64,000 nucleotides of DNA from assembly GCF_019219025.1 (NCBI RefSeq), contig NZ_JAHUWN010000004.1, positions 62,001 through 126,000 on the forward strand, given 5' to 3'. Under the pieces are notes generated by a model. That model saw nothing but the letters and a program-made list of their open reading frames with translations. It ran no database searches and was not told the DNA's origin. This stretch comes from Bacillus sp. sid0103. Lineage in GTDB: Bacteria; Bacillota; Bacilli; Bacillales_B; DSM-18226. The position numbers and the translations under genes are program-made. Below, one piece after another: positions 1 to 10,000 of this stretch (within the stretch, counting starts at the first letter, position 1; each line of letters begins with the position of its first letter).

Positions 1-581
1 CGCTTGTTTTTATCAAAATAATGAGGGTTGCCTGTGATTCGCTCCGAGAAAATCGGCAACCGTTCAAAATCACCATCCTGCGGGAAATGGGAGATTGCTT
101 TTAGGATAACTTCAATGGATGACAAGTCCCCTTCGTTGTACAAGGCTGCGAAAGATGCGGAGCCTTTTTCTTTGTTTCGTATTTTTTCAATCACGAGCGT
201 TGCGTTAGGATGTGGATAGGTTTCCAAAAGATACTGGAAGTAGGCTTCTTTCTTTTGTTGTTCCTCTAACTGCCTATTTTTCTTTGGCGCAATCGGTTCC
301 TTTGTAACCCATTCTATTATTTCCAAAAGATTAAATGATTCAAACTTAGAGCCAATTAATCTTCTTTCAAATTTTGTTAAGTTGATGGTCACAGGACTCG
401 CTTTGATTTTGGTCCCCATCCATGCTTCAATGGCAGCTCTTTCTTCCTCCGTTGGTTTAATTTTAACCGAACCACTTACATTTCCTAGTGATTCGATTTT
501 ATTTTTAAAAAGGGAGAAAAGGCGTTGTAACGCCTTTTTCCCAAAGTATTCAATAGCTTCTTGTTTTAATTTGGAATCCAT
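1..581 (-). CDS. jetD: Wadjet JetD-like protein (N-terminal part, runs off window)
   Basis: The reading frame is open from an ATG at 581 down to the window edge (about 193 residues visible), so the C-terminus is missing. It starts MDSKLKQEAIEYFGKKALQR and contains the segment LPIFSERITGNPHYFDK, which resembles the conserved N-terminal half of TIGR02679/JetD. That family carries a C-terminal toprim-like nuclease domain and is the DNA-cutting subunit of Wadjet anti-plasmid systems; the toprim part lies outside the window. A GGGGAG ribosome site precedes the start, which is 18 nt after the stop of the jetC remnant, the usual jetC-jetD order. Because jetC is broken, this gene is probably a leftover. 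Family call from visible motifs and gene order. Confidence 0.75.
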   Translation of the reverse strand, partial: MDSKLKQEAIEYFGKKALQRLFSLFKNKIESLGNVSGSVKIKPTEEERAAIEAWMGTKIKASPVTINLTKFERRLIGSKFESFNLLEIIEWVTKEPIAPKKNRQLEEQQKKEAYFQYLLETYPHPNATLVIEKIRNKEKGSASFAALYNEGDLSSIEVILKAISHFPQDGDFERLPIFSERITGNPHYFDKNK

Positions 582-599
582 GTGAAACTCCCCTTATGT

Positions 600-3500
600 T
601 TAGGCGATATCAAATAGTGATTCTTGAACAGGGTCTCCGTGCAAATCTCCTTGTTCATCCCCTTCAATCCCCTTTTCAAACAATACTTCCTCATTAAACT
701 CCAACTTCTTGCCGTCCCATCTCCAAGGTTCAGAGAAAACATACTGTTCTACTTTGTCAAAGCTTAATTCGTAGATATTAATCCCTGAAACCGTCGGATA
801 GTCTGCCCATAGTGCCTGCGAGGTTAGGATATAGTTAAATCCTAGACGTTCCATTAAGCTGAACATTTCCGATATGTTCTCTTCATCCACACCAGCAAAG
901 GCTTCATCTAGCGCAATGATATAAGGCGCATCTGGTGATGACGTATTGTATTTGGAATAGGCGGCTGAAAATAGCGGGATGTAAATTGCCATTGCTTTTT
1001 CTCCACCACTTAAGATGTTGAGATTCTTTTCATCCAACACTTTTTCCTTACTGCCTTCCAAAGTATACATGATTTTAAATTTGTACCAATCACGGTAATC
1101 CAATACCTGTTTTAGTGCTTGTTCTAAATTCTCGGCAGTATCTTCCTTCGACGTGCTTTTCCTATCCAACCGTTCTTTCGCTAGGTTGATTTTACTCATA
1201 AAGTGTTTACTCAATGCTTCTATATCGGTATCTCGTAAGGTGCTAAAATCCCGCCCCAGTAAACTGACCAATTGCGAAGTCGTCAGATGGTCCTCAGCAT
1301 TTCTATCGTTTTTATCGATTGGTTCCCATAGTAATCTGAGTTCAATGGAATTGTTTAATGATTTCATGAACGTATTAATATCGTTTTTCCAATCCACCGC
1401 TTTACCGATGAGGTCTTTTATTTTTTCTCCGAGTCCTTGAATCATAACCTTCTTAATCAATGTTTCTTCATCTTGTTTCAAGAAGGAGCGCTGTTGTGTT
1501 TCCAAGTCTTGAAGGTAGTCATAAAACTCTTTCGGATTCTTTTTGGAACCATTCACGAGCAAGGTAACCCTTAGTCGTTTTCGGGCATTGTTAATTATGT
1601 GTATCCTGTCGGCTTTATCCGGGAACTCCCCAACGGTAATAAGTCGTGTTCCGGATACGATCTCTTGAGAGGATGGAAGGTATCCTTCTAAATCTTTCGA
1701 CCTGAAATCCAATACAGCGCGATCCATTTCTCTTTGCGCCTCCGTAATATTCGATTCCTTCTGGTACTCTTGAGCCACTTTTTCAAGACTCTTTTCCCAT
1801 TCGATACGATTGTTTTTCAATTCTAGTCCAAAGACCTCTTCCTGAATATCCAACTGTCTATTTAAGAAAATCAATTCTGTTTCCGCTTTTTCAATCTGTT
1901 CTTTGGTAGTTGTTTTCTTTTGCTCAAGGATTGGTTCTTCTTTATTTTTATCTTTTTCCTCTTTTTCTAAATCTTTGATAGCAGTCCGAAGTTTTTCAAT
2001 TTCCTTCTCTTCCTCTTCGGCACCTGAACTTTTCAATAACGCTTCAATATCTATCAATTTTTACGTTAATATCTGAATTTCTTCATGAAGGACATTGATT
2101 TCCCCTTTGAGTGTTAAAACATATTCAGCATTTTCTTCAAAATTTGTTTTGGCGTTATTGTAGTCCTTCTTTTGAACTTGATAATTATTAAAGGATCGCT
2201 CCAAGATTTGTACCGATGACTGGTAATCTTTTTCAGATAGTGTTAACAGTTCTTCCACCGTTTCTTTAGTGACAGGTCCTTCTAAGAAATCACTCACTTG
2301 GATTTTCGTCAATCGAGCTTCTTGGTAACTTACCGAAAGGTCATCGTGTGCGAGGGTGAGTTTACTCTTTTTTTCAACTAACTCATTTTTTAAGTTGAGT
2401 ATCTTTTCCTTTTCGCTTCTGTTTGCGTCTAATCGATCAAACTCAGGTCGATTATCGTATTCCTCAATCAGTTGTGTCTTTCTTTCTTCCAATGTATGAT
2501 TCTTACCATCTAACTCTTCAATTTTTTGATGAAGGTCTTGGATTTGTCCCTTGATTTCTTCTATCTTTCGTTCCCTGTGCCTTCTTCTAGCTTCTTTCCC
2601 AATGAATGAGGATTGTGCTTGGCGAACAGCATGTCCTTTTACCAGACCATGTTGATATTCTCCAGTAACCGTCACATATGTTCCTTCTGTAATAGTATCT
2701 AGTGAGACACTACAAAGAATGGCAGATATGTCCTCTTCACCTAAGGAACCATTTTCCACTGCCACAGGTTTCAGTACCTCATGCAACGTTCGTGAACCCC
2801 TTGGAAGCTCCTGTGCTACTATAACTGAGTCGTTTTCTGTAACACTTGATAAATAACCTTTTGGCACAATTAAGCCGTCCAATAAACCCATATCAAGTAA
2901 GGCGGATTCAATTCTTTCTTTCACCATATCAGGTATCTCGGATACAAAATCTACCGCTTCATAAAATGGGACAAAAGGGATGTTTTGATTTACTAGCTTC
3001 TTTCGACTTTCGATGGTTTCTGTACGTCTGAAAAATGGCACTACCTCTTTTTCATTTTCCAATTTTTCTTGCTCATCCGTTAATTCTTCAATTCGGTCGT
3101 TCTTGAGACTGATTTGGACATTGTTCTTTAAAACTTCTTCTTTCAATGGCTCCAGTAATTCTTCTTTTTGTTTGTAAAGAATTTGTTCTATTTCTTTAGG
3201 TGTCATATCCGAAAAATCATAAAGGTTTTCAGCAATGTCAACAATCTCTCCAATCATTGATTGTGGGATAGACATTTCTTCGTTCGCTACAACCCAATTT
3301 CGGAGTGCTATTTTGTAGTTGGCTTTAATGGATTCAAACTCTTTTTCTAAGAGGACAAGCGATTTTTCAACTTGTTCCAAGTTCGAGTCCACATCTTTTA
3401 TTTCATTTTTCTTTTCCCATAGCAATTTGTGAATACGCTCTTCCTCTTTGATTGCTTCCATAACCTCGTCTAAACTATCAATATGACTATCTAGACGAGA

Positions 3501-4115
3501 TAACCAGGTTTCAAAGTACTTTTTATCTCGATTAGGATTTTGCAGATTTTCTCTCGCCATTTTCATATAGGTTTCACCCTCATGAAATTGTACTTCACTA
3601 GCGAGACCTTCTAAATCAAGCAAGATATTTTTTATCTCTTTTTCAAGCTTACTCGCAAATTCTACAGCAACATCCATGTCCTTTTTGAATCTGAATCCCT
3701 TTTTCTGAAGTGACTCTGCAAGTTCTGCTTTCTTCGTGTGTTCCTCTACTTTCTTCTGTTTTTCTTCTGTCTTCGCTTGTTTTTCATTTCGATAAGACCG
3801 AGTGGTAGATGTTTCTAATAAGTCCAGTTTACTCTTTTTAGTGACTAGGGCTACTCCTAATTCTTGCAGACGGTCTTTGACCTTAATAAGGTCTTTGTTT
3901 TGTGTGATTAGTTTTTTATCTTGCGCTTCTTTAAATTTTAGCTTTTCCCGATGTTCATTTAGGGCTTGGAGGTATTTGGTTGCTGCATTCCCAATGGTAG
4001 CCTCCTGATACTGCTCGTATGCTTCTAACAACAACCTTGATAATTCCAGGGACGTTTGCGTGTTTTTTAATTTGCGGTTGTGATTATCAATATCTTGGAT
4101 GGTATTAGAAACCAT
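600..4115 (-). pseudogene. jetC: Wadjet JetC-like SMC ATPase, 5'-truncated and split by an in-frame stop
   Basis: Two consecutive segments (2061-4115, 684 aa; 600-2057, 485 aa) lie in the same frame, separated only by TAA AAA; the second would need a TTG start. Together they make about 1,170 residues of mostly coiled coil. The C-terminal part carries the ABC signature LSGGEKA (about residue 350 of the second piece) and Walker B IIALDEAFAGVDEEN, as in TIGR02680/JetC, the MukB-like ATPase of type II Wadjet. The N-terminal Walker A region is missing: the frame ends at about 4115, where IS3-type sequence begins. JetA and JetB are also absent. A single nonsense change plus loss of the ATP-binding head means the SMC motor cannot work as encoded. 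Stop-codon readthrough would still leave it headless. Confidence 0.85.
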
Positions 4116-4124
4116 GGAGAAGTC

Positions 4125-4420
4125 AGATGAAGGTCATGCCCTCCGAAAACGAGGTATTACACAAAGCATGTCCCGCAAAGGAAACTGTTACGATAACGCG
4201 GTTATAGAAAATTTCTTTGGCATTATGAAATCGGAATTACTTTACCTAAAAGAATTTGAAAGTGTGGAACACTTTAAACAAGAACTAGAAAAATATATAG
4301 AATACTATAATCACAAACGAATCAAGGCAAAATTAAAAGGCATGAGCCCGGTGCAATACCGAGTTCATGCCCAACAAGCTGCCTAACGAAATAACCTGTC
4401 TAACTTTATGGGGTCACTTC
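4125..4420 (+). mobile_element. IS3-family (IS150-type) transposase C-terminal fragment with right end
   Basis: An open frame ending at 4386 encodes the C-terminal end of an IS3-group OrfB integrase: [19 protein letters not shown] contains the last catalytic Glu of the DDE triad, followed by the usual [19 protein letters not shown] tail. After the stop, 4398-4420 looks like the right terminal repeat of this IS group (TGACCCCATAAAGTTAGACA when read inwards). The left part (OrfA, DDE residues 1 and 2) is missing and the sequence runs straight into the antisense of jetC. The element therefore marks a recombination or deletion scar that removed jetA, jetB and the 5' end of jetC. Not mobile by itself. 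Confidence 0.85.
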
Positions 4421-4456
4421 AAAATCTAAGGTGGTTTTTGTTTTGTTATTTAGGGT

Positions 4457-7400
4457 TTATAGTCTGACATAAGCAACTGAAGTAAACGAACTATACACTT
4501 TCTTTCCGCTTACCACTCGGTATGCACGTACTTTGTAGTAGTATGTTTTTCTTCGAAGTAGACCTGTGTTAGTGTAACTCACAGTTGTTCCGCTTGTGAT
4601 TGTTTTCAGACGAGTATATGTTCCTTTAGAACTCGTTGAGCGATAGATTTCATATCCATGCGCATAAGACACCTTGCTCCAAGTGAGTTTACTAGATGTC
4701 GAGCTTTTTTTAGATACCGTTAGTTTGTACGGTTTGGCAAGAGTGGGGCGTACACTAACGATGTTTGAATAAGAACTATACACTTTTTTTCCACTCACCA
4801 TACGGAAAGCACGTACTTTATAGTAGTACGTTTTTCCCGTTAGTAGGTTCGAATTAATTAAGCTATTACTCGACGTAGAAGCAACAAGCGAATATGTGCC
4901 TGTTGATGAAGTCGACCGTACTACTTCATAACTCGTTGCACCGCTCACTTTTCCCCATTCAATTTTGGCACTTATTGCACTCGGTGCAGAAGCTTTGATA
5001 GTGCTGATTCGACTTAGTAATGTAGTAGCGCTCACTGGAGTTGAAGGAGCACTGATCGTTTTTCGTCCATTTCGGTAACTCACAGAACGAACACTATAAT
5101 ACTGTTGTTTACCAGTTGGAACGTTTAAAACGGTAAAGGAATTCCGATCACTTGCAACCGAACCAACTAATGTAAAGGTTCCGCTTTGAGAATCAGCGCG
5201 GTAGATTTCATATATTTCTGCTTCAGTTGAAGGTTGCCACGATACCGTCACTTTATCATAGGAAATCGGGGTCGCTTTCACCGATGCGATCTTCGTTAAA
5301 ACGGTTGTTGCAGAGATAGCAGCGGTTGGTTCACTGAATAATACTCGGCTTTCTACCCATTTTACACTTTGGATTTTAAAACGATATGTTTTTCCGATTT
5401 CTAACCACTGGATGGTATATTGATTCTGTCCGTTATGCACTTCAAGTATATTCCCCCACTCACCCGGTGAGAATTCTTGTTGGATAATGTAAGAAGAAGC
5501 ATCTGGAACTTTTGTCCACTCAAGTGTAATCGTATCATAGCCTGCTGCTTTTACTTTTACAGAAGTTGGTTTGTCTGGGTTTTTTGCAAATTTCGCAAAA
5601 ACCAAACGGTCTTCTGTTAACGGAACGCTTGGGTCATAAAAAGTTGTAAAACTTGGATCACTGCACCAGTACAAAAATGTATACCCAGATTTTACTGGCT
5701 CGTTTGGAAGAGGAACAACCGAATTTCGCTGATAAGTCAAGGTTTCTAACACATTTGTTCCATCCATGTAGGTAACCGTATGGTCATTTTTTAGGTACTG
5801 TGCGACGACTGTCAGGTTTTGTTTCACGCTTGTTGTGTCCATACTCCACCCAGTAAATGTATAACCGGTTCGAGTTGGCGGATCTGGTGGTGTTGCTTTA
5901 TCTCCATCTAAAACTTTCTCCGTTTTCAGTACACGACCATCATAATCAGTAAACGTTACCTCAAATACATCTTTTACTGTGACCCAAAACGATGTACTGA
6001 ACCCTTTATATGTGACAACGACTGATTGCCCCCCTGTCATGCCAGCATCAAAGTCGCTGATCATTTCAAGTGTGATTGGTACGGTTGATTCGTTCCCAAA
6101 CGTAGTTCGAACAGACAGCACTGCATTTGTCAGGTCAAGCTTTTCGTTCAGTGCATACACATTTTTTGATGGCAATGAAGCCATCGAAACATTTAAAATC
6201 GTTTCAATTGGCGGAATCGGTAGAGTTGCTAGTCTAGGAAACTTGAAACTTGCATCTTTATCCATTGTCCATATTGATGAAAAATCAAATCCGGTGTAGG
6301 TTGATAATTCTTTCATCTCTGCGTATGTTTTTAAAACAGGCGAAGAGGAAGTCATCTTCCATTCATTAGAAAGATAAGTAAAATAACTATCGGTAATGGG
6401 ACCATTAAACGATCCTGCGATATTCCCAAGGGTTGATGAAATTCGGGATGTGACACCGATGTTATACGTACGAGCAATACTGCCATCGGTTCCGTAACCA
6501 ACGATCCCGCCAGAATCGTAGCTCCCTGAAATGGCGCCAAGGTTAAAACTATCTTCAATCGTGCCGTTTGAACTTCGTGCGATAATCCCACCAGCATACT
6601 GTCCATTGATTCGTCCAGTATTATATGTTTGACTAATAATCGAACTTGATACCCTAGATGCAATGCCACCTGCTGCATAACGCATAGTAACATCTGCTGT
6701 GTTAAATGAGGAGAGAATGGTAGAATTGCTTCCTAGTGAGCCAACGATTCCACCTCCATCGCTGTAGCTTTCTGAACTAACAACGAGACCGTTATTTTCG
6801 GTTTTTGAGATTACAAGATTGTTGCCACTACCAAGAATTCCACCAATTGTGGAATTACTTTTCCCAGCAATCTCTCCTTGATTTTTCGAGTTTTCAATTG
6901 AGCCTGTAGAAGCATAGCCCGCTATTCCACCACCAGTTGATTTCGGTGAAATTTTACCAGTATTTAGGGCATCGCGTATCAAAGTATTTCCATAAATGTA
7001 CCCAACCACACCACCTAGATAGTCACTTTCACTGTCAATCAAATTTGCTTCGTTGGTGACGTTTGAAAGGGTCGCTCGATACGCTCGGCCAATAATGCCA
7101 CCTACTGCAGTTTTAGCACGAACCGTTGCCGTGTTTCGACTGTTACTAACACTAGAGGACCCATTATATGAAGCATCTAGGTAACCGGCATGCCCGCCGG
7201 CATACGCCGTAAACTTTGAGTTTGCGGATATGTTGCCGGAAACTACATTATCTACGAGGTTCACATTGTATCCATAACCAAGAATGGCACCTGCATATGC
7301 AAAAGAAGTATTTGAAACCAATGAGGAGTTCTGAACGTTAACGGTCGCATTGTTCATTGTTAGATGTTGGATCGTTGCATTTTTCGCATAGCCAATAAAT

Positions 7401-7741
7401 CCTGCATAGATTGGTTGATCGGAAGAGATTTGAACAGATAGCTTATTTATTCCATAACCATTTCCATCGAATTTACCTGTAAAAGGAGTCCCCTCTGACC
7501 CAATAGGTGTCCAATTTTCGATCTCACTTACATCAATATCATTCATGAGTATGTAGTTTGCACTAAAATTGTTTCTGATGCTATCTAACTCGCTTGCCGT
7601 ATATATTCCAATGTATCCATTTGGCACGGTCGTTTGATGAGTGGTTTCCGCCGCTACCATATGAGATTGATAGGGAACTTGTGGGATGAGACAAAACACA
7701 AGTCCAGCAATGAGGAGATAAGAAAACCATTTCCGAACCAT
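4457..7741 (-). CDS. secreted beta-helix / InlB-repeat / FN3 surface protein (copy 1)
   Basis: About 1,094 residues. Layout: signal peptide (YLLIAGLVFCLIPQVP core, likely cut near VAAE); roughly residues 45-520 of GLUG-like repeats such as GGIVGYGTDGSIARTYN, expected to form a right-handed beta-helix; a Big_3-type Ig-like domain (540-620); two Listeria-Bacteroides (InlB B) repeats with GYTFTGW and GYTFLYW motifs (625-740); then four fibronectin type III domains ending in repeated YYYKVRAYRVVSGKKVYSS. No LPXTG, S-layer or membrane anchor is seen, so release or non-covalent attachment is likely. I prefer the second ATG at 7741 because the AGAAAGGA ribosome site touches the first ATG at 7750. 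A paralogue with the same layout is at 25990-29310. Adhesion or polysaccharide binding is inference only. Confidence 0.8.
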   Translation of the reverse strand: MVRKWFSYLLIAGLVFCLIPQVPYQSHMVAAETTHQTTVPNGYIGIYTASELDSIRNNFSANYILMNDIDVSEIENWTPIGSEGTPFTGKFDGNGYGINKLSVQISSDQPIYAGFIGYAKNATIQHLTMNNATVNVQNSSLVSNTSFAYAGAILGYGYNVNLVDNVVSGNISANSKFTAYAGGHAGYLDASYNGSSSVSNSRNTATVRAKTAVGGIIGRAYRATLSNVTNEANLIDSESDYLGGVVGYIYGNTLIRDALNTGKISPKSTGGGIAGYASTGSIENSKNQGEIAGKSNSTIGGILGSGNNLVISKTENNGLVVSSESYSDGGGIVGSLGSNSTILSSFNTADVTMRYAAGGIASRVSSSIISQTYNTGRINGQYAGGIIARSSNGTIEDSFNLGAISGSYDSGGIVGYGTDGSIARTYNIGVTSRISSTLGNIAGSFNGPITDSYFTYLSNEWKMTSSSPVLKTYAEMKELSTYTGFDFSSIWTMDKDASFKFPRLATLPIPPIETILNVSMASLPSKNVYALNEKLDLTNAVLSVRTTFGNESTVPITLEMISDFDAGMTGGQSVVVTYKGFSTSFWVTVKDVFEVTFTDYDGRVLKTEKVLDGDKATPPDPPTRTGYTFTGWSMDTTSVKQNLTVVAQYLKNDHTVTYMDGTNVLETLTYQRNSVVPLPNEPVKSGYTFLYWCSDPSFTTFYDPSVPLTEDRLVFAKFAKNPDKPTSVKVKAAGYDTITLEWTKVPDASSYIIQQEFSPGEWGNILEVHNGQNQYTIQWLEIGKTYRFKIQSVKWVESRVLFSEPTAAISATTVLTKIASVKATPISYDKVTVSWQPSTEAEIYEIYRADSQSGTFTLVGSVASDRNSFTVLNVPTGKQQYYSVRSVSYRNGRKTISAPSTPVSATTLLSRISTIKASAPSAISAKIEWGKVSGATSYEVVRSTSSTGTYSLVASTSSNSLINSNLLTGKTYYYKVRAFRMVSGKKVYSSYSNIVSVRPTLAKPYKLTVSKKSSTSSKLTWSKVSYAHGYEIYRSTSSKGTYTRLKTITSGTTVSYTNTGLLRRKTYYYKVRAYRVVSGKKVYSSFTSVAYVRL

Positions 7742-8074
7742 TTTCTTCATCCTTTCTGTTTTATTTGCATATTCCTTATCATAAAGGAAAAGACGAGGTG
7801 TTGAATAGATTTTTTTTACTCATGCTGTTTGTCAGTTTTTTACATTTAAAAAGTCGTTCCATTCCTTCATCTACCCTCATCAAGTTGTGAACGAAATCCT
7901 TAGTGTTCCCACGTCAGATGTACGTTTCTGCTATGGAAAAAATAGATGTCCGTAACTAATTTTTATCTACTCTTAAAACTGCATAAGTTGGTCTGACAGC
8001 TTATAAAAATGCCACACTAGTTGAACTTTTTGCTCCGTGGTAAAAAAGCTGTACCGGAAACCAAGTTTAATTTC
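7742..8074. other. intergenic region upstream of surface protein 1
   Basis: AT-rich sequence that must hold the promoter of the surface-protein gene. I see no coding frame, clear terminator or repeat. Confidence 0.4.
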
Positions 8075-8275
8075 CTAAAAAATGAAAAAGCGTCCCTGCA
8101 AATAGGAACGCTTACACGAGCATTCTCTCATTTCTACGGTAAACAATTCATACCGGTGGTCCGGGACTAACCAATCCAGTAATAACCTTTCCCTCATAAA
8201 ATACCCTGCTATTGCTGGAAAACTTTGGATTCCCTTCCTCATGTCCTGAAACGAAATCACATCATTACCTATCAT
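8075..8275 (-). pseudogene. C-terminal fragment of the unknown protein of the DnaB/DnaD module
   Basis: The first residues, GNDVISFQDMRKGIQSFPAI followed by AGYFMRE, match the C-terminus of the protein at 30737-31162 (GNEVISFRDMRKEFMSFPAI, AGYFKR). The rest of that protein is missing here, and the residues after the match look like read-through into unrelated sequence. It is a detached 3' fragment showing that a second copy of the replication-module gene once stood here. No good ribosome site is visible. Confidence 0.65.
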
Positions 8276-8287
8276 TATTCATATTTT

Positions 8288-9469
8288 TCATCGATTAATA
8301 GTTTTAAAGGATAAATAATGTTCAATCGTCTTCACATATGTTTTCCAATCCTTATACTGTCCTTTGATTTTTGTTTCTAACGTAGAGTCAATCTGTGGTT
8401 CTTCATTATAAATACCAAGCCGGCGCATGTTTTCTAGTCGATTAATATATTGGTTTACTGATATAGCCTTTATCTTCTTTTCTCCCTTTTTGAGTATGTG
8501 TTTTTGTGTTAGATATTCTTGAAAGTCAAACTTTTCAATACTTGTATTTGCTATAGGAGTTTCATGATGGTAGATATTATTTTGATTTATCAAGAATAGC
8601 TCCCTTAACCAATCTTCTCCTTTGTCTGTCAGTTGTGTAACGAACTCTTGCCCAATCCCTGTTTTCACTGTACAAAATCCGTCCTTTGTGTTTTGCCATG
8701 TCTTTTGGTGGACCTGGGTAAGATTTTCATAAAAAAAGTTTGGCAGTTTCCAGGTAGCTTTATTAGATTCTTTATTATTTGAGAGCAATAGATGATCATT
8801 TAGTGTGGTAAAATAACCGTAACCTGGGATATTTAAATCCTCAAATAACCATTGGTCGGGTAAAAAAATATAGTTTTTCTGGTTTCTCTTAAAAGCGGCT
8901 TCTGTGGTGTGAGGATGATGATGTAGGTTGTATTGTTCAAGGTTCTCTTTACATTCGTGATAAGTTTCTATTCTCTTCTTTACTTTTAACCATCCATAAA
9001 TATAATGGCCCGATATTTTTCTATTTGATGTTGACTGAAAACCACCAAAAAATAAAAAGATAGATCCTTCCTTCACGTTGTGATTCTCTAAATGAGGGGC
9101 AGCATTAAATTGGCCGAACCCCATACCGATTTTACATTTATCATTTTCTACAATCCAAGGAGGTATGCCCAGCATTGGATCAAAATGCGCAAATAATTCA
9201 TCATTGTTAATGGAAGCGTACTCATTTTTCCGTAATTTTACACGGTCCGTTCCTTTCATACTTTTATAGACTTCACTTAGGTTAGAACCTCTAAGACCAC
9301 CAATATATTCGTCTTTTACAGATATATCTGTATATCGAATTTGATTTGAATAACTATTTACCTTTTCTGGTATTGGAAACCAAATGTATTTGCCTGAATT
9401 GTGATCATATGGAGACAAACATCCTCCGCTGCCGGAATCAAACCCTTTTCTACTCATGACTAATTTCAT
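8288..9469 (-). CDS. Nmad3-like nucleotide-modification-associated protein
   Basis: 393 residues. The N-terminus MKLVMSRKGFDSGSGGCLSP, then FPIPEK and IRYTDI, is the characteristic start of the Nmad3 (nucleotide modification associated domain 3) family, known from comparative genomics of phage and bacterial DNA hypermodification and restriction loci; its biochemistry is unproven. Later conserved-looking patches are GMGFGQFNAAPHLE and SIFLFFGGF. A GGCGGGGAA ribosome site precedes the ATG. It sits about 530 bp downstream of, and on the same strand as, the McrBC-like pair, but a strong terminator at 9945-9965 separates them, so it is likely transcribed alone. A role linked to sensing or handling modified DNA alongside the restriction genes is inference. 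Confidence 0.65.
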   Translation of the reverse strand: MKLVMSRKGFDSGSGGCLSPYDHNSGKYIWFPIPEKVNSYSNQIRYTDISVKDEYIGGLRGSNLSEVYKSMKGTDRVKLRKNEYASINNDELFAHFDPMLGIPPWIVENDKCKIGMGFGQFNAAPHLENHNVKEGSIFLFFGGFQSTSNRKISGHYIYGWLKVKKRIETYHECKENLEQYNLHHHPHTTEAAFKRNQKNYIFLPDQWLFEDLNIPGYGYFTTLNDHLLLSNNKESNKATWKLPNFFYENLTQVHQKTWQNTKDGFCTVKTGIGQEFVTQLTDKGEDWLRELFLINQNNIYHHETPIANTSIEKFDFQEYLTQKHILKKGEKKIKAISVNQYINRLENMRRLGIYNEEPQIDSTLETKIKGQYKDWKTYVKTIEHYLSFKTINR

Positions 9470-10000
9470 ATTAATTCCCCGCCTTTGAATTATTTTTTAT
9501 ATTCAAGGGTACTAGTTTTATAATAAAACAAACATAATCTTGATTTTTCTAATTCATTATTTTTACCACTTTAATAACTCTATTTATGATTTATTTTATT
9601 TAATCTTTAGTGCAGTAACCAAAAATTTAGGAATTTTACCCTAAGTATATATTACCATAAAATTCACTCTTTTTTCTGTTATTTAACTTGTTCACGCATT
9701 TTCAGTCGCTGAACTTTTGAAACTCCCTATCAAATCAACTTTATCTTCTCCATCAATTCTTATTCATGAAGTATATTAAACTTCAAATGAGAAACATAAG
9801 GAAACAACTACGTCAAGGGAATATTATCTTTTGTTCAGGGGATCTTTCTTTTCAACTTAACAATTTTTTTATTTAAATATTTGAAATATGTAGAGTGAAA
9901 GTGCAAACTCGGTTAATTTATTTACATGCAAATAGAAAAGAAGTCTGTCCCACACAGTGGGACAGGCACTATGTAATAAAATTTAAATCACACTAAGTTA
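9470..10000. other. AT-rich intergenic region between mcrC-like and Nmad3 genes
   Basis: About 530 bp, very AT-rich, with no supported reading frame. The right end carries the terminator of the mcrBC-like pair (9945-9965). The left part must contain the promoter of the Nmad3 gene, but no clear -35/-10 pair stands out. Confidence 0.4.
9937..9965 (-). terminator. rho-independent terminator of the mcrBC-like pair
   Basis: A 9-bp stem, CTGTCCCAC / GTGGGACAG (9945-9953 with 9957-9965), is followed on the minus strand by a T-rich tail. It lies just after the stop codon at 10001. Confidence 0.75.

Noticed and set aside
4457..7741. CRISPR-like repeats
   Set aside because: Repeats here and in the RCC1 gene are coding repeats with diverged units; no spaced identical repeats were found anywhere in the window.
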